A DNA stretch of 64,000 nt. It comes from Gymnogyps californianus. Lineage: Eukaryota > Chordata > Aves > Accipitriformes > Cathartidae. The notes beneath the pieces are model-generated. The model was given only the letters and a program-made list of their open reading frames with translations. It ran no database searches and was not told the DNA's origin. The translations under genes and the position numbers were made by a program. Location of the stretch: contig NC_059487.1 in assembly GCF_018139145.2 (NCBI RefSeq), positions 6,779,792-6,843,791 of the forward strand, written 5' to 3'. Positions 1 to 11,800 of this stretch are shown piece after piece (the stretch's first letter is position 1; the number at the start of each line of letters is the position of its first letter).

Positions 1-2143
1 CCCCAGGGCACCAGTCTCCAGCTCTGTACAAGTACTGCCTGTTTCGAACCGCTGCTTGACGCTCGTCCCACCCCAAAAGGTCCTTGGGCTCACCCCTCCT
101 TCTAGCTCACCCATGCTGTCCTGGCCACTGGAGCCGGGCAGGGAGCAGGCTGCAGGGTTCGGGTGAGCCCCTCTCCGTTCCTGGCCCTGCGTGGCCATGG
201 GGACAGCGAGCTCCAGGGTTAGGGTCTAGCGCCAGGATCAGACACCTGCCCCAGCTGCGGGACCCCCACGATGTGTGTCCCCCGTGTGCAGGGCTTTGCG
301 GGCTGGAGGGGTTTGGTGTCATGAAATGAGTGATGGCGTGACGCCTTCATCCCTTTCTTTCAGCCCTTTCCCAGAACGGCCTCATGTCCAGCCCAGGCTG
401 GCCGCGGCTCCAGCACTGACACATTTTTGGCCCACCGTGCTTGTTATGCTGATGCGTTTTGACTCCAGAGGAGGGTGCACACGGCTTTATCTGCTTTCCA
501 CCCGCCTCGCATGAATTTCCTTAGGCACTTTCATGCCCTATTAGGGTAAGAGGGAGCATGCACTTTCAGTAGCTCCAAGGAGAAAGCATCTGTTGGGCAG
601 CAAACTGCTTTCTCCAGGGCTTCCTGGGTCTTTGGGGTTGAAGCAAGCAGGGCTGTGGCTTGCAGGGATCTCCTCAAGAGCAGCAGAGTCGGGATGGCAG
701 GATGTCAGCCCCAGGGATAGGTACGACTCAGATAGCCAGCCAGGCAGGGAAAGTGGAATTAATGGGCTGTTCATTCTGACCTTGTGGGAAATCCTTATCT
801 CAACAGCTTACAAACACAGAAAGGGAAAAATGAAGTGTGACTTTAATCTGCAAAAACGACTGTGGAAAATGGTAGCTTCTCGTTCAATTGATCTGCTGCC
901 GTGTGGAGCAGGAAGGCTTTGACTCCCATCCAAATGCTTGAAATTAGCCAGCAGGGAGCCGGGCTTTAAAATCATTGGAATCAGTCAGGCTTTGCTCAGA
1001 GGTTATTGTCATTTCAGTGGAATGTGAAATAGGCTTATCTTGAAGAAGAAAAAATATTTAAGTAAAATGTCCAATTTAAATATAAAGCCTGAGATACAGA
1101 AACCGTCCCTCCTCCTGGAGGAGGTGCATTTTTTTCAGCTTATCCTGGTGCTGAGCCAGAGCCCTTTGGCTTTCTGAGCCCAAGTTTTTGTCGTTTTGCT
1201 CCTGCGAGGCCTGCTGAGCCTTCAGTGAGCGCCGGGAGGGACCTGGTGTCCCATCTGCCTGGGTGCCACCAGCAGCCTTGAGTGCAGGTGCAGAGGACAT
1301 GGGTGCTGCAGCCTGGGCAGTGGGCTGGCAGCCCTCGCAGCTCCCTGCTCCCTCTCTTGTTTCTCCTGGACCTCAGATCTGTGAATGTCAACTTGAGAGA
1401 CCTAGAGGGCTGGGAGAAAAAGGATTCTGCCTTAAATTTTGATGAGTCATTGGGCTTCTGACCAAATGCAATATTTTAAGAAATCTGTGTGCTTTCATTT
1501 CCTCAAAAAAAAAAAAAAAATCCTGCTTTTCGTTTTTGACTGGGAAAAAATCACAAAACAGATACTGCAGTTCCTCACTCTTTTGGTTTGGATTGCTGAA
1601 ATCTGAAAAACATTTGAGTTAGAAGTTGCTAAAACTTTTCGTTGAAAAAACAATCTTAGAGAGAAAACACACACTTTCTGACCCACTTTAGCGCTGGAGG
1701 AGCTGGCAATCGGGTAAAACACACTTGGCTTGTGGATGCCGTCTGTTTGGCAGAGCTTGGGGCTGGGCAGGAGCTCCTGGGTCAGGCTGGGCTCCCTCAA
1801 AACAAATGACTGCTGCAGCCCTGATGTTTTCTTGGAAGTGGGAATTCATTCCCCTGGGCAGGGCAGGGAGGAGCCCCTGCCTGCTCAGTGCAGGTACAGG
1901 CAGGGAGGCAGGAGCACACAGGGGATGAAAGACTGGAAGACCCTGATTGCATATGTGCTGTAAAGATGTTTTGATGCGTTTATCAGTGGGATAACCTGGC
2001 TGCTTTGATCTTGCAGTGGTAGCTAATTAAATAAGGGTTCCCCAGAGCATTAGCTGAGCCCCTTTGGTAATGGCGTGGTGGAAGCTGGAATAAATCAGTG
2101 GCGTTTGTGCATAGTCCCAAGGCTGTGCTGCTCTGGGAGACTC

Positions 2144-2175
2144 GCTCCTTTGGGCTCCCGCTCCTTTGGGCTCCA
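2144..2175. repeat. 16-bp tandem duplication
   Basis: GCTCCTTTGGGCTCC is repeated head to tail, with one difference at the last base of the 16-bp unit. Confidence 0.85.
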
Positions 2176-3668
2176 CTTAATCTGCATCCAGGGCAGCACA
2201 GAGGAGAGCGGACCTGAAAACCAGGGGGAGGAGGAGGGAGTCCAGTTGGCAGCTGCAAATCCCTGCTTTTTTTCCCCCAAAGATATCTCTGTGGATGCTC
2301 TCATGAGCTGCTCCCAGCCTGGCTGTGCTGGCAGGACGGGCTCCGGCAGGGCGAGGAGCTGCCTGTCCTGCCCGTCTGGGGCCAACACAGTGGCCCCAGG
2401 GCCATGCTGCTGTACCAGTGGCCGGCGGCCCTTTGACTGGCAGACTCTGGCTTGCACCACTCCATTTAGCTGGCTCCGGGCAGCTGCCAGCTGGCATCCG
2501 AGGGCTGTGGGGCAAACGGAGAGCGGCTGCGGGGGAAACGGAGAGCAGCTGCGGTCTATGCCAGCCCCACTGGCTCGTTGCAGCCCATGGGCTCCCGTGC
2601 GGGCTGGCATGGCCAAGCCCTGACGGCTAGCTGCCCACTCGGTCCCGCTCGGCTCGCGAGGCAGTCAGGGTGGCGGAGATTAATTGAGCAAATCTCCCGT
2701 ACGCAGGGCTGGGGTGCGTAGGTTGTCGTCTTATTGAAGACAGCTGCAGATGTCTGCTGTAAGATTAATATCACTTTAACTGTTCTAAGGGGAAGTATCC
2801 CTTGGTGAAAGATGCAAGTGGCTCTGAGCTATTTAGAGCTGAGGATAACATTTCGGTATTTTAAAAATTCACCAAGTAATCATAAAGGCTAATGCTTGCT
2901 GAGCTTGTTAGGTGGCAAGGAGCTCTGCCAGGCCTGTGCTCCTGAAGCACTGCTCAGAAAAGGATGCTTTTCTTCTGGCTGAATGGCCTGTTCATGCCCT
3001 TTCTGTGGAAGGAAGGAGAAAAGGTCCGATTTATCCAGCTAAGTAGCCTGGGCATGTACAGAGTGCCACCACTTCTGTGTAAGTGCTGGTACCATGAGTG
3101 AAAAGCCTGGGGCATCTCATGAGCTGGCTGCAAGGGAAGGGAGGCTGGAGGGCAGAGCTGCTCTGCAAGGTCAGGATGGCTTCTCTTTTTGGATTTCTTT
3201 TACAGTGGTATGGAGGTGTTTCCTTTAGGAGGCAGTTCATGTTGATTTATGCTTAATTCACAATTTAGATCACACCTTGCAGGTGCAGAGTCCGTAATAT
3301 AAACCAGCAAAGACTCATCCACCCCAGGGATGTCAGAGTCTAAATTGAGTGGGTATGTGCACGAGTGATGGAGCAAAAAGTGCAAAAGGAGGGTGAAAGG
3401 TACAGCTGGCTCTCAGGGCAGGACACCCGTGGGGTGGGACACGCAGATGGGTTTGACTGTGGGCAGGGAAAGTGGCACGAGAGATGGACTGAAAAGGGAT
3501 ATTCAGTCCCATGCGCTGGTTCCAGGCAAATGAGGGTAGCAGAGCTTTGCTGGTATCTGCATGCACATGGAGGCAGAGGGAGAGGCACAAAGGAGATGGA
3601 CTGGGACTGAGCAGGAAGAAAGGGATGCTCCAACTAGAGAGGCAAGTGTCTGTCTTGGTCAGGTCAGA

Positions 3669-3725
3669 TTCATAGAATGGTTTGGGTTGGAAGGGACCTT
3701 TAAAGGTCATCTAGTCCAACCCCCA
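3669..3725 (-). mobile_element. CR1 LINE fragment, extreme 3' end
   Basis: The stretch from CATAGAATGGTTTGGGTTGG through the AGTCCAACCCCC motif is the reverse complement of the avian CR1 3' end. Only about 57 bp are recognisable, as usual for 5'-truncated CR1 copies. It is a main reason to call the genome avian. Confidence 0.9.
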
Positions 3726-6700
3726 ACATGGGTCTGTGTTGGTCAGGTCTGTGTGTCCTTGCCTTTTGCGATGTGAACACAGGAGGGACCATGTTGCCAT
3801 CAGCAAAAGCACTTCTGCAGCTTTCCGTCTATTCCTTCTGAGTGCTGCAAACATTCCTGCCAAGACAAATTGTTATCCTAAGTTTCTTCAGAAGGACAAA
3901 ATGATTCCTGCCGGATGCTGAAGCAGGGATTTGGCTGGAGATGGAAAAGCCAGTTTCCAGGAGAGGGGAGTTTAGCAGAAGTCTCCCTTCCTAGAGCCGA
4001 CTGATGAATTACATTTGCTTAATGGCCTTTTTGGCAGCTCATGGTATCAAGAATGGCAAGAAAAAGGTGTTCAGTTGGTCCTTGCTCAGGGTTTGCTGAA
4101 TCAATGGGAGGAGGTGGACCCTGGAGAAGGAAGAATGGTGCTGGAGAGGTCTGTCTTTCCCTTAATAAGCAAATGTGCAATAGCTTCGGCAGAGAGCTGA
4201 GCTCTTCCCCTATTTCTAGCGGCAAGGTCATCGCTGCACCTGCAGGCGGCCCAGCCCCGTCTGGTATTTGCAGTATTCTCTGCTAATTCCAATCTCATTT
4301 ACAGTCTAATCCAATGTGGATGTGCAAAACTGCACAAACTGTCCAAAGAGACGGGCATGCTGGCTTGGCTTTGGGTCTCACCTGTTAGCACGGTGCTCAG
4401 CTGCGGCTCGTGTATCCACAGGGGATTTTAGTAGCAGTCGGAGGAATGATTCGGGCAGTGTTTCTGGCAGACGGCCAGGAAGGACAGGAGTGGTGCTCTG
4501 TCCTGCACTAGTACAAAAACAATTAGAGCATTAGAGCCGTGCCAGAGGAGCAAATAAAACAGCAGATGCATTTAACCCTCCCTCTCCCACCCGTCCAGCC
4601 GGCATGTGAAGCCTCCCTGCCTGGGGCGGCCCTGGAGCAGCCACTGTGACCCAGCCAGTGCTGCCGGGAGACAGCGGCAGCGAGACTGGGATGAGGGTTG
4701 CAGACATTGCCCACATACCTCCCTTCAGCTCAGCACAGGGCTGCTGCTCCTCCTTGCAAAGAATTCACCGCAGCTATTTTTAACGGCACTGCCCGGGTAG
4801 ATGGCTCAGGGTGAAACTGGGAAGCGCTCATCCCAGGCAGTACTGCCTCGCTTGGGACGTTGGTTTGTAAAAGCCCCTTTTTGTGTTTATTGCCCCCAGT
4901 TGGACATGTTTTCACTGGCTTGAAAAGGGGCTTTTGAATTCTGCTGCTGGGTGCTATAAAATCTGTGGGCCTCTGTTTCAGTTTCACCCTGACCTCCTCC
5001 ATCTCCAGACTTTCTCCTCTGGTGGTTTTTGCATGGGCTGCTTTCTGCAGAGGTGCTGGGAGCTGACAGCACAACCAGCAGTAAATAAAAAAGTGTGGCC
5101 CTGATTCAAGTGCTGCCTGAAAAGTATCAAATTTATATGCATATAATAAAAGGCCGGTATTTTCCTTTTTGCAAAAGCTGATTCTGTTTTTTGAGCAGAT
5201 CTTAACCTTGGAAGAAATTTTCCTCTTATATGTTTCATGTCTAAGGTTCAAAGTTCACCTTCCTGCCTCTCTCAACCCTGCCTGAGTTTTTTTTTTTTTA
5301 ACTACTGCGCCCGGCAGACCCCGGGCCATGGGCTGGGAGAGGCTTTTGTGCTGCGGGTTGTGTGCGCTGGGCTCTCCCAGGGCAGCTGGTATTTGTCTCC
5401 TGCTTTGCAGCCAGGGCCAAGTTTTTCTCTGCGTTGAGCTCCCAGGCAGTGCCAGCCATGCAGATAAATAATAAATTCAGAAATACTCTAGGCAAGTTAG
5501 ATGTTATTGTTATGGCTGGGCCCTTTCCTCCAGGCTGTGCTTTGTCACAGTGTTACTAAACCCTCAGCGTGGCTTTTTGGAAGGCTGCGAGCAGCAGTGC
5601 CTTCCCTTCGTGCCCTGGGGATGCATGGCACAGCTGGGGGAGATGTACTTAAAAGACCATGCTGTGTCTCTCTAAGCCAGATGTTCATCACCTGGCTGCT
5701 GCTGTAATAAAAGATCTCAGTGACGGAGGGACCCAGCACAGAGCATCAGCATCCCTGCCGGGGCCGGGCTGCTGGCCAGGGGAAAGCAGCACTCTGCCTT
5801 GTGCCATGGCCTCCCCGGGATGCCGGCAGGGCCAACACATAGTGTGCCGGAGCTGCCAGATTTGAAGCAGCAGCCATGTTGATCTTTTAGTCCCCCCAGA
5901 TCAAACACTTCTGGATGACTTTGCAAGCAGAGGGACAGGAGCAGAGGTCAGGCATGTCCTGCAGAGTGAGGGAGCCAGGCAGAGCTGCCATGCAACTCGC
6001 ATCCCCAGGGCAGTGGGGGATCCCAAAGTCATGCCTCTCAGCTTGCTGTCACAGCTCCGTGCATGGAGCTCGGGAGCTGCCCTGTGGCCTCCCTGGCCTC
6101 ACACCCCTCTGTGCCCAGGAGGGCTTGTTGTAGAGCCCTTCTGCCCTTGGGGCCGTGGTGGCTCGCAGCGATGGCTCAGCCCAGCCAGCTCAGCTCCCCA
6201 CCACCCACAGCATCCTCACCGCAGCCTCTGCAACCCAGGTTGGGCTCTTCCTGGCCTTGCCATCTCTTTACCCACAGGAACTGCAGTACTCAAGCCCCAT
6301 GCAGCAGCCAGATAGTATCCAGCAGCTTCTCTGGAGGAAAGGAAATCTCCAGCAGGAAAAGAGCTGCCTTGTCACCTCCAACACCCCCAGGCTGTTCCCT
6401 TGCATTGGCCCCAGATGCTGAGGGAGAGCTGAGCATGTGGGAGCCATCTGCACCTGTTTGGTAACACATCAGCGTGAGTCTGGCTCTGTCCTTACTAGCA
6501 GAGGGAGCAGACTCTGCATCCAGTCCACTTCCAGACTACTTTTTTGGAAGTCACCTTTAGGAAAGCATCCACCTGCTTGCCAGGAGCTGCCTGCTGCTCC
6601 CCCAGCTGGGGCTGGCTGATTATCTGGCTGGGAAGTGGCTGGGATAGCCTCTGCCTGGCTCAGTGAGCGGCTGAAAGGGAGGATTTTATCTCTGTATGGT

Positions 6701-7347
6701 GAATCCCGTCCTCTGAGAGCAGCAGGACAAAGCCAAGGGTCGGAGCACGTCCTGCCGGGGTGAAGAGCCAGATCCTTACTTTGCAAGCTTCTTCCTGGGG
6801 CCGGGGCCGAGACCGGGCAGGCTGTGTGCCCCACGTGCAGCGCGCCTGCTCCGATCCCCCAGGCATGGAGAGCACAGAAACATCCCCCTTGGCCCCTGCC
6901 AGATTATAGTGGAATTAATCACACTGATTATATGCTACCAAAAAAGGAGGTGCTTTCTCTGTTCAGAGCTGCCTCAGACCTCCTGCTTGCGAGCAGCAGC
7001 TTAAAATTGCTGTTTTCTGCCTCATCACGTCTTGTCTCTGGATTTTTCGGGAGCTGTAATAATTTTGGATAACAAGACCAAGAATGAGCAATGCCAGGCA
7101 GCTCAGCCTGCAGAGAAAGCAGGGAGATAACATGGGAGTGTGGGCAGGGAGGTGAATCATGGCTCCAGCAGAGCGGGATGTCATCCCAGGGAGAGAGACA
7201 GGCTGAGCCACAGCAGCTCCGCACCCTCTTCTTTATCACAGGGCCCTGAACAGCATTTTCAGCTCCCTGTCAAGTCACACTGTTGCCTGTATCAGTTGGG
7301 ATTAATGCCCTACATTTAGTTCTTTCCCCGCAGCTACTCAAAATGGG

Positions 7348-7381
7348 GTGTGTGTGTATGTGTGTATGTATATATGTATAT
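7348..7381. repeat. GT/AT simple repeat
   Basis: Alternating purine-pyrimidine tract of TG units passing into TATATG units, in JPH2 intronic sequence. Confidence 0.85.
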
Positions 7382-8740
7382 CTTCTACCTTCTAAGGGTC
7401 TCAGAACAGCATTTCTATCACCTTTTCATTGCACCTGTCGAGTATTCAGACTAAAGCTAGTCTTGTCTGCGTACTGCGTCTCAGTTTAATGGGAAAGAAT
7501 TAATCCTGATTTCATGACTGACAGTCCAAGAATTCCTCTGGAGCATTTTCACTGCAGGGATGAGAACTGCATCTTTCATCATTTTTTGTCCTAAAACATG
7601 ACCAGATACCAACCTGAGTCTGAAAAGGGCTCATCAGACACCCTAAGACCACATTAAAGGTTGTAATTCGTAGTGAATTGGAGTTTGAGGGCTGCTAACC
7701 GCTTATCTAATTGTCCACACAAAAATATGTGGTTTTGCATGTGCAGCCAGTGTATGCTCCATTATGTGCAGCAAGGGAGATATGGGGAGCCTCAGCAAAC
7801 ATGATAGCGAGAGCATGGGGAAAGCAGCTTTCCATAAGCCCCGAGTGGAACAAAGCAGCTGAATATACGGTGCTTCACCCTCCCTTATTTTTAAGGTGCA
7901 ATTTCGCTGTTTGAAGTCAGCTCCTTCCCAGACCACGAGCAGCTGGGCTGTAAAGTCAGCCCTGCTTTTAGCTTAAAGATCACAGGGCCCCGAGTACAAG
8001 GCATGCGAGGAATATGACAGCCGGCCAGCGAAATAACTCTGATGGCCGTATAGCCCTATGGAGCAAGGAGGAGATGTGCAGGGAAGGAGTGGAGAGGACT
8101 CGGGGAGCCAAGCTGAGAGGGAGGCAATAGATCTGCCTTTCCCAACACTGGTGAGAGCAGCTCCCCCCGGGCTGCGGTGAGTAAAGCAGCCCCTTGGACA
8201 ATGTGTGGTGTTTGCTGGAGAGCTACGGGAGAGACACTGGGGTAAAATGTGTCCCGTGTGCTGGGCAGGGGCATGCTGCCTCTGGTGAGGTGCAGCAGCT
8301 CAGGGCTGGTGACAGCACAGCAGTGTTCAGCCATCACGTTGTTGTCCCCTTATGCTCCAAAGATGCCTGCGGTGATGCTTTAGGCATTCCTCTGAGCTAG
8401 GTTTTCAGTGCTTCGCAGCACGGCGGCAAGCCCGTTTTGCAGCACCTGCTGCCTCGCTGCAACACATGAACATGCTCATGTTTGCAAATACACCTGCCCT
8501 GTTCCCTTGCGTGGCTGCGTGCAACCTTCACACCTTAGCCTTAAGCATCTGTGCCCCTTACTTGTTGAAAATCTGGTATTTTCTCCTCAAGTGTGGGGTT
8601 TTTGGGTCAAGTGGGCAAGTGCTGGGTGCTGTTATGCCAGATGGGCTGATTTGATTTTGTTGCTGGACAGGGTCCGCTGCTCGAGCTGGGACAATCTTGG
8701 CTCAGATGGCACTCACTGTTGTCCCCTCTTCTCTCCGCAG

Positions 8741-8859
8741 GACAGCTCATGCCAAAGCCAAGGCTGAAGGGTCAGAGCAGGCAGCTCAGGCAGCTAACAA
8801 CGAATCGGGCATAGCCAGAATGATGGCCAGGGAGCTCTCCCCGGACTTCTACCAGCCAG
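8741..8859 (+). CDS. JPH2: JPH2 exon: end of the alpha-helical region
   Basis: The 119-bp exon lies between acceptor ctctccgcag and donor gtagga. It enters after one base of a split codon and encodes 39 residues, from [13 protein letters not shown] through [22 protein letters not shown]. It leaves with the first base of a Gly codon completed by the next exon (G|GC). Phase and position match the short penultimate-region exon shared by junctophilins. The Ala/Lys/Glu-rich composition fits the long helix that spans the junctional cleft. Confidence 0.93.
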
Positions 8860-11800
8860 GTAGGACCAGAGGCATCTTCTAAGAGGGATTTTGCAATTTC
8901 TTTGGGGAATCTGTTCAAATGCTTCACCCACTTTATAACTCCACGGGTTGCCCTCCTGTCTATTCTAAATTCTCTTTCACGCAAGTTCAGCCAGCCCCCT
9001 GCCCTGGATGATTTGCTGTCCTCCTTATACCACTGTTTTACCTGCTGGAATATGTTACCATAGCCTGGAGCAAAAACCCACAGTCCCTCAACTTCCCCTC
9101 GTGTTTCGCCACACGCTGAAGCCCTCCCAGCACCAGGCAGGGCAGGCAGCGAGCTCATGTCTACTTGCAGCACTCCTGTAGATATATCCCTCGTGGCTTT
9201 TTCTTGGAACAGCTTTACACATTGACTCGCAAGCCCATATCCTGTGGGGCCGCACACTGCACCAGGGTACGATCAGACTCGGCTAATTAGAGGCTGTAAT
9301 ATCCTGTAAGAAAGTTGCTAATGCAAAATACTACTTCCCTGATTCCCTATTTATTTGTTAGCATCACTGCTGATTATTTGGCTGGGAAAACACTTGGGAG
9401 GTTCCTTCTGTGAGACCAAGCACTGAGGATTAGTAGATAGGAAGTGTAATACTAGAAGCAGCATTGTGAATGCCATTACCTTTCCCTAGACCGAGTTAGC
9501 TAGAGATGTATTCTGCCTGGAAAGCTTTCCTTTCCAGAGAGGGAAGGTAATAACAGAGCAGAAAACAAGGATCCAAGTGCCTACATTTTTATCCTGTCTG
9601 TCTTATTATCTGGCTTTGCTACCTGCAACAAGTGTCCCGTGGCTGCTGAAGCAGGATCACAAGGGACCATCACAGTGGCAAAACTGGGGGTAGAAGCCAA
9701 AGGTTGACTCCTGCTCAGCAAAGCCTGCCACCTGCTCCTGCTCTGATTTCGGTGCCTCTGGGTCTCTGGTACTACACCCCGGCATAGGGCACGCAGTGGG
9801 AAAGGGGTACGGCTCACACCCGGCACTTGGCCGGGGAGAGTCATGCTGACAGATTTGCCTAAATTCCTTGTACTCCCACCTTGCCCTGCGCCTACTAGCT
9901 GGGGAGATGCCGTGCTGGAGGGCTGCCCGTTCCTCCCTGCCGCCCAGCGAGGCCCATCGGAGCTGGCTTTGAGTGGGGAAACACCACAGTGCCCAGGCAT
10001 GGGCATGAGCCAGCGTGTGGCACTTCATTTAACAATAGCTAAACGTCGCTTGATCCTGACATAAGCTCCCCAGCTGCCACTCACAGCTCCACATTCACCC
10101 TTTGCACACTGGGGTATTTATAGCACAGAGGCAAAGGAAACTGGAATTCCTGATGGGAGGTTTTTGACATCTAGCTAGATTATTTTTTCCACCCATGGCA
10201 ATTGAATGAGACAATTGAAACGGTCTCCGCAAAATGCCTGAAGCTGCCTGGCCTGCACTCCTGGCTCCTCGGGTGCTGAATCCTCTCGCTGCTTTTATGT
10301 AGGGCTTCGCTTGGGTCCTGGCCTCTCTCAGTGGCCTTGTAAGCTGCTAATGCATGTTTTTCTTCTATGATTCTTTTAAATCTCTAAATTCCCTAAGAGC
10401 ACAGCAAGGGGAAATGTCTCTTCTTGCATGGCTGCCCCATCCAGGAACAAACAGACAGAAGTCCACCCTTGGGTTTTGCTAGGACTCAGAGCTGCTGGTC
10501 ACACAGCCAGGAGAGCCTGGCAGTGTTCAGCAGCTGCGTTTCCCCCTGCTATCCTGGCAGATAGACCCTGCTATGTCTGGCACAGGGCAATCCTACTCAG
10601 CAAGCCTCATATCTCTAATAAGTATTGAGCCCTGGGTTTCGTTTAGGATATCAACCCTAATAGCTTAGAGGAGAGGGATGTAAGCCAAAGCCCTTGCTGA
10701 AATGTTGTGCTGGGAGGTGAAGGTGGGGAGGTGAGGAGGATCGGAGCTGTGCGGTGCCCTCCAGGCAGTTGCGGTTTTTTTGGTGTGAATTATTCAGGAG
10801 GAGAAGAAAGCAGCAGGAGAGAGCAAGGAGCCTGGAGCTGCAGGCAGCCTATTTTGAGGAGTCTGAACAACTGTTGAAACGGCTTCCAAATAATCCACTT
10901 GCAGCCAGAAATAAATGGCCCTGAATGGGTCGCCTGTTGATTGACAGGAGCGTGCAGGCAGGGCAGAGCAGCTAAAATCAGTGCCCTCTTTCTCCCCACT
11001 GCCCCCTCTGAGCGGAGGCATTGCCTGCATGGGCAGGAGGTAGCAGCATGCAAATCACACCACTGATTTATTAGAGGGAAAGGAGCACCAATCCCAATTT
11101 CCTGACCAGGCTCAAGTCTGCATCCATCCTTGGGGTGGAGGAGACGAGGGGAGGACCCACGAGGCAGCCGGGGACGGTGCGGCTCCACAGTCTGTGCCAT
11201 TCAGGAGCACAGAGCAAGCCCTCTACGTCTGCACCCCTCAGCATCGCTTGGATTCAGCAGAATGAGGCCAAAGCCACTTTCAAAAGCAGGTGCTTTGCTT
11301 TCAAACAAGCTGCTTTGCGACCTTGCGCTGTCCATAAGGAGCATGCTCTTCTTGTTCTCACTTGCTATGAGCATCGCAGTGACGTGCGGGGACCCCTGTC
11401 CCAGCACGGATCCCAGCGCGCAGAGCACTGTGCAGGGTTATTATTCCAAAAGATATTCCCAGTTGTTCAGTGGTGGATTTTGCTCAGCCAGCCGCCCAGC
11501 ACGATGGACATCTTCGGTGTCAGGCTCTGGCTGACTTCCCCAGACCCTAGCTGGACCGCAGTTTGCTTTGCAGACACGGCCTAGGGTTAACAAGAAGTAA
11601 AGATTTAATGATAGGTGAATAATTGAAGCGAGGGCAATGTTGCTAAGAGCTGACAAGTCAGCGTGGGAGATGAGGCCAGCACGAAAGCCGAAGCCCTGAG
11701 TCACCTTGTGTGATGGTGCCAGGTAATTTTGCTGCTGTTGCGTGGCTCAGTGCAGAGAGGAGGGCTGTGAAACTGCCAGCCCTGCTCTGTGCATGAAAAA

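Larger units (their letters stand above)
1..8740 (+). other. JPH2: JPH2 intron upstream of the first exon in the window (5' part outside)
   Basis: This stretch precedes the first recognisable JPH2 exon. It ends in a pyrimidine-rich tract and a CAG acceptor at 8738-8740. I looked for the MORN-repeat-coding exons of junctophilin and found none, so they should lie left of the window. The open frames here are short and of low complexity, and none resembles a known protein. It contains a CR1 scrap at 3669-3725, a 16-A run at 1505-1520, a GT/AT simple repeat at 7348-7381 and a 16-bp tandem duplication at 2144-2175. Calling it intron is an inference from the downstream exons. Confidence 0.8.

Noticed and set aside
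4730..5251. 173-codon minus-strand open frame inside the JPH2 intron
   Set aside because: No family likeness and no plausible splice or promoter context.
8880..9300. Possible retroelement piece after the JPH2 helix exon
   Set aside because: A 161-codon minus frame and some CR1-like wording drew attention, but no CR1 landmark sequence is present.
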